A stretch of 64,000 nucleotides of DNA from JBMOKT01 sp049323895 (lineage in GTDB: Bacteria; Bacillota; Peptococcia; Peptococcales; BICA1-8), in NCBI GenBank assembly GCA_049323895.1, contig JBMOKT010000008.1, positions 62,001 to 126,000 of the forward strand. The letters are read 5' to 3'. The notes beneath the pieces are model-generated. The model had not been told where the DNA came from and ran no database searches. It was given only the letters and a program-made list of their open reading frames with translations. Shown in pieces: positions 9,139-16,919 of the stretch. A program made the position numbers and the translations under genes. Position 1 is the first letter of the stretch, and every line of letters begins with the position of its first letter.

Positions 9139-9363
9139 CTACACCTGTTCTAAGCCCACTTCATTGGTGCGATTGACAGCAAATAATGGATGCTGCTGCA
9201 ATCCAGCGATTTCTGCTGCAAATTGATAGACACTATCATTGGTTGCACCAGATTTAATCCTGTTGTAGCTGCGGTTCTCTAACAAGGGATTGCCCTCGCT
9301 ATCAGTACCTGTCTGTACAACTACCTGCAGCCTAGAACCTAAAGCTGTTGTAATTACCGGCAT
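9139..9363 (-). CDS. DUF1659 family protein
   Basis: This 74-residue protein has the DUF1659 pattern: an LQVVVQTGTDSEGNPLLENR core and a C-terminal helix that includes AAEIAGLQQ. It is the first gene of the minus-strand small-gene cassette, starting at ATG 9363 behind GGAGGTGAGGT. The function is unknown; it is almost always next to DUF2922. Confidence 0.82.
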   Translation of the reverse strand: MPVITTALGSRLQVVVQTGTDSEGNPLLENRSYNRIKSGATNDSVYQFAAEIAGLQQHPLFAVNRTNEVGLEQV

Positions 9364-9600
9364 TTACCTCACCTCCTTTTTTTAACTTATCTTTATTTTA
9401 GATGGGATTTTATTAAGAGGAAAAAACCGTTTTGTTAGCAAAACCTGGGTATTTACAGCTAAATTGAAGCAGACTAAAATAAAAAAATTACTAGTACAGG
9501 CTTATCTTTTTAATTAACTGTAAAAAAACCAAATATTTGCAGGTGAACTTAGTCCTAAGGTAGAATCTTATTCTAAAAAAAAATTGGAGGGAAGGGAATA

Positions 9601-9774
9601 ATGCAAGCGAAGATAATGTGGCATTTTGAACTAGAGGGAGAAAACTTGGAGCCGGAAAAGGTAAAGAAGGCTGCCCAAATGTCTATGGAGAAATACTGTT
9701 CGGTTTCCCTTTCGTTAAACGCCAGAATTACATACAGCTATGAAGTAAACGGAATTAAATACACTGTCAATTAG
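9601..9774 (+). CDS. Mini OsmC-like protein (C-terminal half only)
   Basis: This 57-residue reading frame starts at ATG 9601 right behind GGAGGGAAGGG. The text KKAAQMSMEKYCSVSLSL matches the C-terminal helix and cysteine segment of OsmC/Ohr-like proteins, which normally run about 135-145 residues. The N-terminal half with its own active residue is missing and stop codons lie upstream, so this is either a truncated remnant with a good ribosome binding site or a real short form. The 9364-9600 gap before it shows nothing else. Confidence 0.6.
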   Translation: MQAKIMWHFELEGENLEPEKVKKAAQMSMEKYCSVSLSLNARITYSYEVNGIKYTVN

Positions 9775-9813
9775 TCTTTAGTTTAGACACTAAATCATTG
9801 GAGGGGTTTTTCA

Positions 9814-10668
9814 ATGGAAGGTTTGGGGTTGATTAATGGAAATCTGGTAGGTCTGGATGAGTATGTTGTACCAATTGAGGATCGTGGACACCAATTAGGT
9901 GACGGAGTTTATGAGGTAACCTTGGTTTATGGAGGGAAGCCTTTTTTGGTGATTGACCATATGGAGCGCATGTTCAGAAGTGCTTCCTTATTAAGAATCG
10001 ACATTCCCTATACACTTGAAGAATTAGTGAAGTTTCACCTTTTATTAATTGAAAAGACCGGTTTTAAGGAGGCACTTATTTATTCACAATTTACAAGGGG
10101 TATTGCCCCCCGTACCCATGCTTTCCCCGAGGGAATTAAACCCCGTTTGGCAATGACAATAAGACCCTGGACAAAAATAAATCCTGCATTAAAAGAAAAT
10201 GGAGCAGCGGCCATACTGCTGCCTGATGAACGCTGGCTAAAATGCAATATTAAATCCCTCAATCTATTAGGTAACGTACTTGTTAAACAAACAGCCCTGG
10301 AAAATGGCTGTTTTGACGGAATTATGCATAGAGATGGGATTGTAACAGAAGGAGCAAATTCCAACGTGTTTGTGGTAAAAGGAGGAGAAATATTTACCCA
10401 TCCTGCCAATAACAAAATTTTGTCCGGAATTACCAGAGCAACAATTATCCAATTTGCTTCTCAATTAAACTTAAAAGTAAATGAAGAACCCTTTACTACT
10501 GAGTTTCTGATGAATGCCGATGAAGTTTTTCTGACGGGAACTACCACAGAAGTAATGCCCATTGTAAAAGTAAGCGACCAGCCTATTGGAATAGGAAAAG
10601 TTGGAATGATTACTAAAAAATTGCATGATTTATACCAAGAAAAGATTATTAAGGAGTGTCGGAGTTAG
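9814..10668 (+). CDS. dat: D-amino-acid transaminase (class IV aminotransferase)
   Basis: The 284-residue protein aligns with Bacillus D-amino-acid transaminase along its length. The WLKCNIKSLNLLGN block carries the PLP-binding lysine (Lys147), and an early EDRGHQLGDGVYE segment is typical of the family. It exchanges amino groups between D-amino acids such as D-Ala or D-Glu and 2-oxo acids. It starts at ATG 9814 behind GGAGGGG and is followed by a repeat element and a terminator. The next genes are also for D-amino-acid turnover. Confidence 0.85.
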   Translation: MEGLGLINGNLVGLDEYVVPIEDRGHQLGDGVYEVTLVYGGKPFLVIDHMERMFRSASLLRIDIPYTLEELVKFHLLLIEKTGFKEALIYSQFTRGIAPRTHAFPEGIKPRLAMTIRPWTKINPALKENGAAAILLPDERWLKCNIKSLNLLGNVLVKQTALENGCFDGIMHRDGIVTEGANSNVFVVKGGEIFTHPANNKILSGITRATIIQFASQLNLKVNEEPFTTEFLMNADEVFLTGTTTEVMPIVKVSDQPIGIGKVGMITKKLHDLYQEKIIKECRS

Positions 10669-10738
10669 GAACTTCTCGTCTTTCAGATTAGGACTATGCC
10701 AGTGTATTTCCATTGGAAATATATTGGTTATTTTTTAG

Positions 10739-10824
10739 AAAAACACGGCTTGCGCCGAGCCTTTGGCGACTGCGGAAGCCGATGTTGCACTTATACTTAA
10801 CACCTTATAAAAGCTATACTTTCT
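10739..10824 (+). repeat. Dispersed hairpin element, copy 1
   Basis: This is about 85 bp starting AACACGGCTTGCGCC, able to fold through CGGCTT...AAGCCG and GCGCC...GGCG arms, with an AT-rich tail. Related copies are at 19935-20019 (inverted) and 27889-27974. It lies in the 312-bp gap after the transaminase gene. Confidence 0.8.
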
Positions 10825-10840
10825 AAACAAATATGTGAAA

Positions 10841-10869
10841 GAGAACCGAAATTTCCGGTTCTCTTTTGT
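10841..10869 (+). terminator. Rho-independent terminator after dat and the repeat element
   Basis: AAGAGAACCG pairs with CGGTTCTCTT around AAATTTC, followed by a T-rich stretch. It separates the transaminase transcript from the racemase operon. Confidence 0.8.
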
Positions 10870-10904
10870 TATTTACAAAAAAATTTTAACTATTATTAAA
10901 AAAT

Positions 10905-10933
10905 TTGAAGGAATTACTTGCATAGTGTAGAAT
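10905..10933 (+). promoter_or_regulatory. SigA-type promoter for the racemase operon
   Basis: TTGAAG, a 17-base spacer and TAGAAT lie 48 bases ahead of the racemase start, just after a terminator. This position fits the start of the D-amino-acid operon. Confidence 0.6.
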
Positions 10934-10980
10934 TATTAAGTCAATTAAATAAATTTAATAAAATTACGGAGTGATAAAAG

Positions 10981-11667
10981 GTGTCTAGAAAAACCGTTGG
11001 CATCATCGGGGGGATGGGACCCGAAGCTACTGTTGATTTTATGGCAAAAATAATTAAAAAAACTCCTGCCCAGATTGACCAGAATCACCTCCATCTTTTG
11101 GTGGATAATAATCCGCAAATCCCTGATAGATTAAACGCTATTCTAAATAATGGGCAAAATCCTGGACCTGTTTTAGCACAGGCAGCGTTAAATTTAGCTA
11201 AGTGGGGTGCGGAAATTTTAGCTATGCCGTGCAATACTGCCCACTACTACTATCCGGAAATCCAACAGGCTGTCCAAGTCCCTGTCTTAAATATCATCGA
11301 TGAAACAATAAAAATTCTTAAAAGGGACCACGTAAAAAGTGTTGGCTTATTAGCTACCATAGGTACTTTAAAAACAATGCTTTACCATGAAAAATTAAAG
11401 GAAGCAAATATTAATGTAATTATTCCCGATGAATTTTTCCAAAAAATGATAACACGGAGTATTCTTACACTAAAAAGAGGTGATTATCAAGCGGCAAGAG
11501 CAAATAATCAACAAATTATTGACCACATTGTAGCAAAAAATGCTGAGGCTATTATTCTAGGCTGTACTGAACTACCTATTGTTTTCAACAATAAGGAAGA
11601 ATACGGGGTAACCCTGTACGACCCCACAGAAATATTAGCAGAAGCTGTTGTACGGGAAGCATACTAA
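10981..11667 (+). CDS. Aspartate/glutamate racemase family protein
   Basis: The 228-residue protein has the two-cysteine active site of PLP-independent racemases: AMPCNTAHY (Cys84) and ILGCTELP (Cys195). An N-terminal GIIGGMGPEAT is typical of aspartate racemase-like enzymes. The start is GTG 10981 behind a GGAG-like site. It should interconvert L and D forms of Asp, Glu or a related amino acid. It is the first gene of a run that continues with D-cysteine desulfhydrase and RidA. The precise substrate is inferred only from family. Confidence 0.85.
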   Translation: MSRKTVGIIGGMGPEATVDFMAKIIKKTPAQIDQNHLHLLVDNNPQIPDRLNAILNNGQNPGPVLAQAALNLAKWGAEILAMPCNTAHYYYPEIQQAVQVPVLNIIDETIKILKRDHVKSVGLLATIGTLKTMLYHEKLKEANINVIIPDEFFQKMITRSILTLKRGDYQAARANNQQIIDHIVAKNAEAIILGCTELPIVFNNKEEYGVTLYDPTEILAEAVVREAY

Positions 11668-11693
11668 CTAAAAAAATTTATTGGAGGTATAAA

Positions 11694-12701
11694 ATGAATT
11701 TAGCTCAATTTCCACGTAGACGTTATACTGAAGGGAAAACGCCCCTGGAAAAACTTTCTCGTTTATCAGAACAGTTGGGTGGTCCAAATATTTATATGAA
11801 AAGGGATGATTTATTAGGGCTTACTTTAGGTGGAAACAAAACAAGGAAATTAGAATTTCTGGTAGCTGACGCCCTGGCAAAAGGTGCCGATACATTAATT
11901 ACTTGTGGAGCAGTCCAGTCTAACCACTGCCGTTTAACTTTAGCTGCTGCCGTCAAAGAAGGCTTAAAATGCTGTCTTGTTTTAGAAGAACGGGTGACGG
12001 GCAGTTATAAACCACAGGGCAGCGGAAATAATTTTTTGTATCATTTACTTGGCGTTGAAGCTATCAAAGTAGTGCCCGGCGGTTCCAATATGATGGCAGA
12101 AATGGAGTCTGTTGCCAGGGAATTACAGCAGGCAGGAAGAAAACCATACATTATACCCGGGGGTGGTTCGAACGAAATCGGGGCAACTGGTTACGTTGCT
12201 TGTGCCCAGGAAATAATGGAACAGTCCTTTGACATGGGTTTAAATATCAACTGTGTTGTTACAACCAGCGGAAGTACTGGTACCCATGCCGGTCTTGTCG
12301 TAGGCTTCTATAGTTCAAACAGTAATATTCCTGTAATTGGTTTAAATATTAGCCGCAAGAAGGATGTTCAAGAAGAAATGGTTTATCAACTAGTAGAAAA
12401 AACAGCTAAGCATGTTGGAATAAGCGGTACTATACCCCGGGAAACAGTATTATGTTTTGATGAATATGTTGGTCCAGGTTATTCTATTCCAACAGATGAA
12501 ATGGTAGAAGCTACAAAGTTAGTTGCCCAAACCGAAGCAATTTTAATGGATCCTGTATATTCAGGCAAGGCAATGGCAGGTTTAATTAACTTAATACGCA
12601 AAGGTTACTTTAAAAAGGAAGATAATATTGTCTTCCTGCATACAGGAGGCTCCCCTGCGCTATTTGCCTATACTACAACCTTTTGGGAAAGCTTAAAATA
12701 A
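11694..12701 (+). CDS. dcyD: D-cysteine desulfhydrase / ACC deaminase family
   Basis: The 335-residue PLP enzyme has a TLGGNKTRKLEFL segment whose lysine (Lys49) should bind the cofactor, CGAVQSNHCR, and GSTGTHAGLV for phosphate binding. This is the D-cysteine desulfhydrase pattern: it splits D-cysteine into pyruvate, ammonia and sulfide. Some relatives act on ACC or on D-Ser analogues. It follows the racemase by 26 bases and precedes ridA, which deals with the enamine intermediates such lyases release. Confidence 0.85.
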   Translation: MNLAQFPRRRYTEGKTPLEKLSRLSEQLGGPNIYMKRDDLLGLTLGGNKTRKLEFLVADALAKGADTLITCGAVQSNHCRLTLAAAVKEGLKCCLVLEERVTGSYKPQGSGNNFLYHLLGVEAIKVVPGGSNMMAEMESVARELQQAGRKPYIIPGGGSNEIGATGYVACAQEIMEQSFDMGLNINCVVTTSGSTGTHAGLVVGFYSSNSNIPVIGLNISRKKDVQEEMVYQLVEKTAKHVGISGTIPRETVLCFDEYVGPGYSIPTDEMVEATKLVAQTEAILMDPVYSGKAMAGLINLIRKGYFKKEDNIVFLHTGGSPALFAYTTTFWESLK

Positions 12702-12734
12702 ATTATTATTTTATTTGTTATACAAGGAGGATAT

Positions 12735-13115
12735 ATGCGTACTATCATTAATACAGACAAGGCCCCTCAAGCCATTGGACCCTATTCCCAGGCAGTTAAA
12801 GCCGGACAACTGCTCTTTGTGTCTGGTCAAATACCGATCAACGCCCAAACAGGTGAATTAGTTAAAGATGATATTCAGGCTGAAACAAAGCAAGTATTGG
12901 AAAATTTAAAGGCAATCATTGAAGCAGCAGGAGCTCAGATGAAGGATGTAATAAAAACCACAATATTTCTTAAGGATATGAATAATTTTGCCCTGGTAAA
13001 TGAAACTTATGCAGGTTATTTTCCGGCTGATTCTCCGGCAAGAGCTTGTGTTGAGGTAAGCAGGCTCCCTAAAGATGTAAATGTAGAGATTGAAGCTATA
13101 ATACTAGTCCCCTAG
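12735..13115 (+). CDS. ridA: RidA-family enamine/imine deaminase
   Basis: The 126-residue protein is the full family length, with IGPYSQAVKAG, FVSGQIP and the conserved arginine in PARACVEVSRLP (Arg103). RidA hydrolyses reactive 2-aminoacrylate made by PLP dehydratases and lyases. Its place directly after the D-cysteine desulfhydrase fits that duty. It starts at ATG 12735 behind AAGGAGG. Confidence 0.93.
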   Translation: MRTIINTDKAPQAIGPYSQAVKAGQLLFVSGQIPINAQTGELVKDDIQAETKQVLENLKAIIEAAGAQMKDVIKTTIFLKDMNNFALVNETYAGYFPADSPARACVEVSRLPKDVNVEIEAIILVP

Positions 13116-13169
13116 CCCCTTTATTCGCTTACCTGGAATATAAAATCATTTTTATGGGAGGGTTAAAAT

Positions 13170-13826
13170 ATGAATATTAATGAGGTCCATCCCATATTAG
13201 CTGCATTAATACCTGTGGCAGAAGGAATAAGGGATAATTTTGGCAGCAGCTGCGAGGTAGTTATTCATGACCTTAGGACTCCTGAAAATTCTCTTTTTTA
13301 TCTAGCCGGAAATCTTACCGGCAGGAAGCCCGGTGCCCCTATAACTAATTTAGTACTGGAAAAAATAAAACAAAAGGGGAATTCAGCAGCAAACCTAATC
13401 GGCTATGAGACTACTACTAAAGGGGGAAAAACTCTTAAGTCATCAACCATCTTCATAAAGGACCAATCAGGGGAAATTATTGGTTGTATGTGCATAAATT
13501 TTGATATGACCAACATCTTAACCTGTATGGAAATTTTAGAATCATTTACAAAACTCAACAAGGCTGAGAATGAGACGAAAGAAGAATTTTTCCATGATGT
13601 TAATGAAGCTATGGAGGAGATCGTACACGGTGTACTACGAGAGTACCATAAGCCTAAAACCCTGCTGGAAAAAGAAGACAAAGTTAATATTGTAGAGAAA
13701 CTGGAGGATAAAGGGGTTTTCCTAGTAAAAGGTGCTGTAGACTATGTTGCCAGTATTTTAGGTGTTTCCCGCTATACAATCTATAACTATCTAGATGAAG
13801 TTAGAGCAAACACAAGTACTAATTAG
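13170..13826 (+). CDS. DauR/YheO-like PAS and HTH transcriptional regulator
   Basis: The 218-residue protein has an N-terminal YheO-type PAS domain (about residues 10-120, with NFGSSCEVVIHDL) and a C-terminal helix-turn-helix (about 170-215: VKGAVDYVASILGVSRYTIYN region). DauR of Pseudomonas controls D-Arg/D-Lys catabolism, and relatives are often near D-amino-acid genes. It lies between ridA and the symporter on the same strand and is the likely regulator of this cluster. Confidence 0.85.
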   Translation: MNINEVHPILAALIPVAEGIRDNFGSSCEVVIHDLRTPENSLFYLAGNLTGRKPGAPITNLVLEKIKQKGNSAANLIGYETTTKGGKTLKSSTIFIKDQSGEIIGCMCINFDMTNILTCMEILESFTKLNKAENETKEEFFHDVNEAMEEIVHGVLREYHKPKTLLEKEDKVNIVEKLEDKGVFLVKGAVDYVASILGVSRYTIYNYLDEVRANTSTN

Positions 13827-13927
13827 AAAAAATTATGATTTCTTATAAGTATAAAATATCCTGATTCCAATCCCATTCTCTGCTTAGAGCGGAGATAATA
13901 TAATTAAAATTTAAAGGAGGAAAAGGA

Positions 13928-15151
13928 ATGGGAAAAATGAAGTTATCTACTAAGATTTTGATTGGTTTAGTTTTAGGTATTGCAGTGGGTCTTTTTGTTT
14001 CGCCTGATTTTGCCAATACCTTCCTTAAACCAATCGGTACTTTGTTCCTAAGGCTAATTAAGATGGTTATTGCTCCCCTAGTTTTTGCATCCATTGTTGT
14101 AGGTGCATCAAGTGTTGGAGATGTCAAAAAGCTTGGACGTATAGGTAGTAAAACTATTGCGTATTATCTAGTTACTACCGCTATCGCTGTTATTATAGGT
14201 CTTGTTTTGGGCAATGTTTTACAACCAGGTGCAGGTCTGCAGCTTCCTGTTGATGCTAAGTATGAGGGCAAACAAGCACCCAGTATTATTAATGTTCTTT
14301 TAGAAGTTGTTCCTGATAATCCTTTGCAAGCACTGGTTTCAGGCAGCATGCTGCAAATAATCTTCTTTGCGATTTTCATAGGAATTGCCATCACCCTTAT
14401 AGGCAAAAAAGGTGACCCCGTTAGAAACTTCTTTGACGGATTTGCCGAAGTAATGTACAAAATTACAGGTATTGTCATGGAAGTAGCACCATATGGTGTC
14501 TTTGGTCTGATTGCCCCTGTAGTTGCAGCGTATGGTTTAGATGTATTAGCTCCTTTAGCTATGGTTATCTTTGCCGTTTATCTTGGTGCTATAATTCACG
14601 GTGCTGTAGTTTACTCTACTGCTGTGAAAATATTTGCCAAAATGAGTCCTCTTACTTTCTTCAAAGGTATTTTCCCAGCACAGGTAATAGCTTTTTCCAC
14701 TTGCTCCAGTGCAGGTACGTTGCCGGCTACTATTAAATGCGTAGAAGATAATCTAGGTGTTTCAAATGATACAGCCAGCTTCGTATTACCATTAGGTGCA
14801 ACAATTAATATGGACGGAACTTCCTTATACCAGGGCGTCTGTGCTCTATTTGTTGCCCAAGTTTACGGTATTGATTTATCCCTAGGCCAGCAGTTGACAG
14901 TAGTCATTACTGGAACATTGGCTTCTATTGGTGCAGCCGGGGTTCCAGGAGCAGGTCTGATAATGCTTACCATGGTTTTAGCTTCAGTTGGACTTCCTTT
15001 GGACGGCGTTGCTCTAGTTGCGGGTATTGACCGTATCTTGGATATGGCTAGAACCACTTTAAACGTAACAGGTGATGCCTCTGCAGCAGTTGTAGTAGCT
15101 GCTACTGAGGATGACCTTAGTATTCCCGCAGAAACAAATGTATCAGCATAA
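13928..15151 (+). CDS. Dicarboxylate/amino acid:cation symporter (DAACS/GltP family)
   Basis: The 407-residue protein has the eight-helix plus re-entrant-loop layout of GltPh-type carriers. The first hairpin motif is near STCSSAGTLPATI, the NMDG motif is present in GATINMDGTSLYQG, and a second loop near AAGVPGAGLIM lines the substrate site. It imports glutamate, aspartate or C4-dicarboxylates with Na+ or H+. As the last gene of the D-amino-acid run it may import a D-amino acid. It starts at ATG 13928 behind AAAGGAGG. Confidence 0.9.
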   Translation: MGKMKLSTKILIGLVLGIAVGLFVSPDFANTFLKPIGTLFLRLIKMVIAPLVFASIVVGASSVGDVKKLGRIGSKTIAYYLVTTAIAVIIGLVLGNVLQPGAGLQLPVDAKYEGKQAPSIINVLLEVVPDNPLQALVSGSMLQIIFFAIFIGIAITLIGKKGDPVRNFFDGFAEVMYKITGIVMEVAPYGVFGLIAPVVAAYGLDVLAPLAMVIFAVYLGAIIHGAVVYSTAVKIFAKMSPLTFFKGIFPAQVIAFSTCSSAGTLPATIKCVEDNLGVSNDTASFVLPLGATINMDGTSLYQGVCALFVAQVYGIDLSLGQQLTVVITGTLASIGAAGVPGAGLIMLTMVLASVGLPLDGVALVAGIDRILDMARTTLNVTGDASAAVVVAATEDDLSIPAETNVSA

Positions 15152-15167
15152 AAAACCGCCTGCGGCG

Positions 15168-15196
15168 TTTAGTGGCTAGTGGCTAGTTGTTAGTGT
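15168..15196. repeat. Heptamer repeat tract (GGCTAGT)n
   Basis: A short tract of the same seven-base unit as at 8637, with a GTTAGTG variant, lies 17 bases after the symporter stop codon and before the terminator. Confidence 0.8.
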
Positions 15197-15198
15197 AA

Positions 15199-15230
15199 AG
15201 AAAATCGCCCTATAAAAGGGCGATTTTCTT
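15199..15230. terminator. Terminator between convergent genes
   Basis: GAAAATCGCCC and its complement GGGCGATTTTC surround TATAAAA. The stem has A/T-rich sides on both strands, so it can end the symporter transcript on plus and the small-gene transcript on minus. Confidence 0.8.
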
Positions 15231-15558
15231 ATATAAGCTGCTCTTTAAGCTGACTAATCTTTTTTTCAATGGTTGGTAAGATAATTTTTTCCAGATAAGA
15301 CATTTCCTGTTCTATGTGTTCTTTATCCAATAAACCTGAGCCGTTATAATCCTTCAACTCTCTTAAATATTCCTCCAAAATATCCTTGGAAATACTGTAA
15401 TGAAGCAAATCACTGTCAATAAAGACTTCATTTTCCGCTAAGAAGCAGTCCTGGCACATTAAAAGAACTGTTTCTTCCCCATCCTCGACAGTAATATTGG
15501 TATACAATTTTTCTACCCATTTCAGACAGTTTACACAAAAGTATTTATTATTACCCAT
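15229..15558 (-). CDS. Hypothetical protein with CxxC pairs
   Basis: This is 109 residues from ATG 15558, chosen because AGGTAG precedes it and because it then avoids overlap with the gene upstream. CVNC near residue 8 and CQDC near residue 36 could bind zinc; the rest is charged helices. I do not recognise the family. It follows the membrane protein at 15585-16010 closely and is probably cotranscribed. Confidence 0.6.
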   Translation of the reverse strand: MGNNKYFCVNCLKWVEKLYTNITVEDGEETVLLMCQDCFLAENEVFIDSDLLHYSISKDILEEYLRELKDYNGSGLLDKEHIEQEMSYLEKIILPTIEKKISQLKEQLI

Positions 15559-15584
15559 TCTTTTCACTACCTGTCTTATGAGAT

Positions 15585-16010
15585 TTATTTTCCTGACCGT
15601 ACATATTTCCAAATAGCCATCGATAGCATTATAAAGGTAATGGAATATGCAGCAACAAGTCCTTGGATATAATCCAATATATTTATAATTATTAAAAAGT
15701 AAACTATGCTGCGCCCTACATTAGAAACCAAATCGTATTTGGCAGTATCAACACCTAGATTTTTAAATTCCAGCCTAACCATACGACCCATTTCACTTGT
15801 TTCCAGCGGAATTGAAACGGCGCTTAAAAAAAGCAAAAAGGCAAAAGACCAGGCATAAGATAGGTTTCCTAGTTGAAAGTTTTTCACAGCCATTACTAAT
15901 TCCAGGGCGGCGGCTGCCATATAGCTAAATAAAAGCAATGCATTTACTCCCCTCTTATCCCTATTAAATAGTGTATTTCTAATTCGTGAAAAAATCACTA
16001 TCTCCTTCAT
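15585..16010 (-). CDS. Small multi-pass membrane protein of unknown function
   Basis: The 141-residue protein has about four hydrophobic helices and a short basic N-terminus. I do not recognise the family. It pairs with the CxxC protein downstream. Confidence 0.6.
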   Translation of the reverse strand: MKEIVIFSRIRNTLFNRDKRGVNALLLFSYMAAAALELVMAVKNFQLGNLSYAWSFAFLLFLSAVSIPLETSEMGRMVRLEFKNLGVDTAKYDLVSNVGRSIVYFLIIINILDYIQGLVAAYSITFIMLSMAIWKYVRSGK

Positions 16011-16249
<239 letters not shown>

Positions 16250-16477
16250 CTATTCATCCCCAATCTTCGTTTCCTGCCAGTGGATTGTTTCATCATCAAT
16301 AGTAGTAACTTCATTTTTCATATCAATTAGATTGGCATCGTCCAATTCATTTACTACCTGATACATGGATTGTTTTTTTTCTTTGGGTAAATCCCGGACA
16401 AATTTGTTAATTTCTTTATTGTCAGCATTTTGCTCAAACTTCATTCCTCCAAACTTTATATGCTTTTCATGATTCAT
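16250..16477 (-). CDS. Small acidic hypothetical protein
   Basis: This 75-residue charged protein has no membrane segment. I do not recognise the family. It starts at ATG 16477 behind AAGGAGG and lies divergent to the DUF1858 gene. Confidence 0.6.
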   Translation of the reverse strand: MNHEKHIKFGGMKFEQNADNKEINKFVRDLPKEKKQSMYQVVNELDDANLIDMKNEVTTIDDETIHWQETKIGDE

Positions 16478-16551
16478 GTTAACAACCTCCTTGTTAATTT
16501 AAATTTTTTTTTTAATTTGCTCTAAATATTGAACATTATTCAGGTGATTCG

Positions 16552-16580
16552 TTGTAAAACTAGTACTATTTTGGTATACT
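16552..16580 (+). promoter_or_regulatory. SigA-type promoter for the DUF1858 gene
   Basis: TTGTAA, exactly 17 bases and TATACT lie 33 bases ahead of the start codon at 16613. Confidence 0.7.
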
Positions 16581-16612
16581 AATCAATGATTTTATTTTAG
16601 GAGGTTGAACAT

Positions 16613-16810
16613 ATGAAAATTACTAAAGATATGAGTATTGTTGAGGCTGTGCAAAAATATCCTCAAGTTGCAGAAGTATTTATGAAATTTGGTATGGGTT
16701 GCCTGGGATGTGCCGCTGCACGTTTTGAAAACATTGAGCAGGGTGCTACTGTACATGGTATTAATGTTGATGAGTTAATCACTGCCTTGAATAAAGCGGT
16801 AGAAGCATAA
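16613..16810 (+). CDS. DUF1858 redox-disulfide protein
   Basis: This 65-residue protein is a complete DUF1858 domain. The FGMGCLGCAAARFE segment holds the CxxC pair (Cys30 and Cys33) seen in hybrid-cluster-protein-associated disulfide proteins. It has a clear promoter, an AGGAGG ribosome binding site and its own terminator, so it is a single-gene unit. It probably has a redox or metal role in the cytoplasm; partners are unknown. Confidence 0.88.
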   Translation: MKITKDMSIVEAVQKYPQVAEVFMKFGMGCLGCAAARFENIEQGATVHGINVDELITALNKAVEA

Positions 16811-16818
16811 AAATAATT

Positions 16819-16852
16819 AAGCTTGGCATTTTTACATTGCCAAGCTTTTTTT
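16819..16852 (+). terminator. Rho-independent terminator
   Basis: AAGCTTGGCA pairs with TGCCAAGCTT and is followed by T6, directly after the DUF1858 gene. Confidence 0.9.
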
Positions 16853-16919
16853 CTCCATATTTATCCGTGTAGACCCCAAGGGTCCCGTACTCTCAATATA
16901 TTTTAAAAGCTGATAAATA

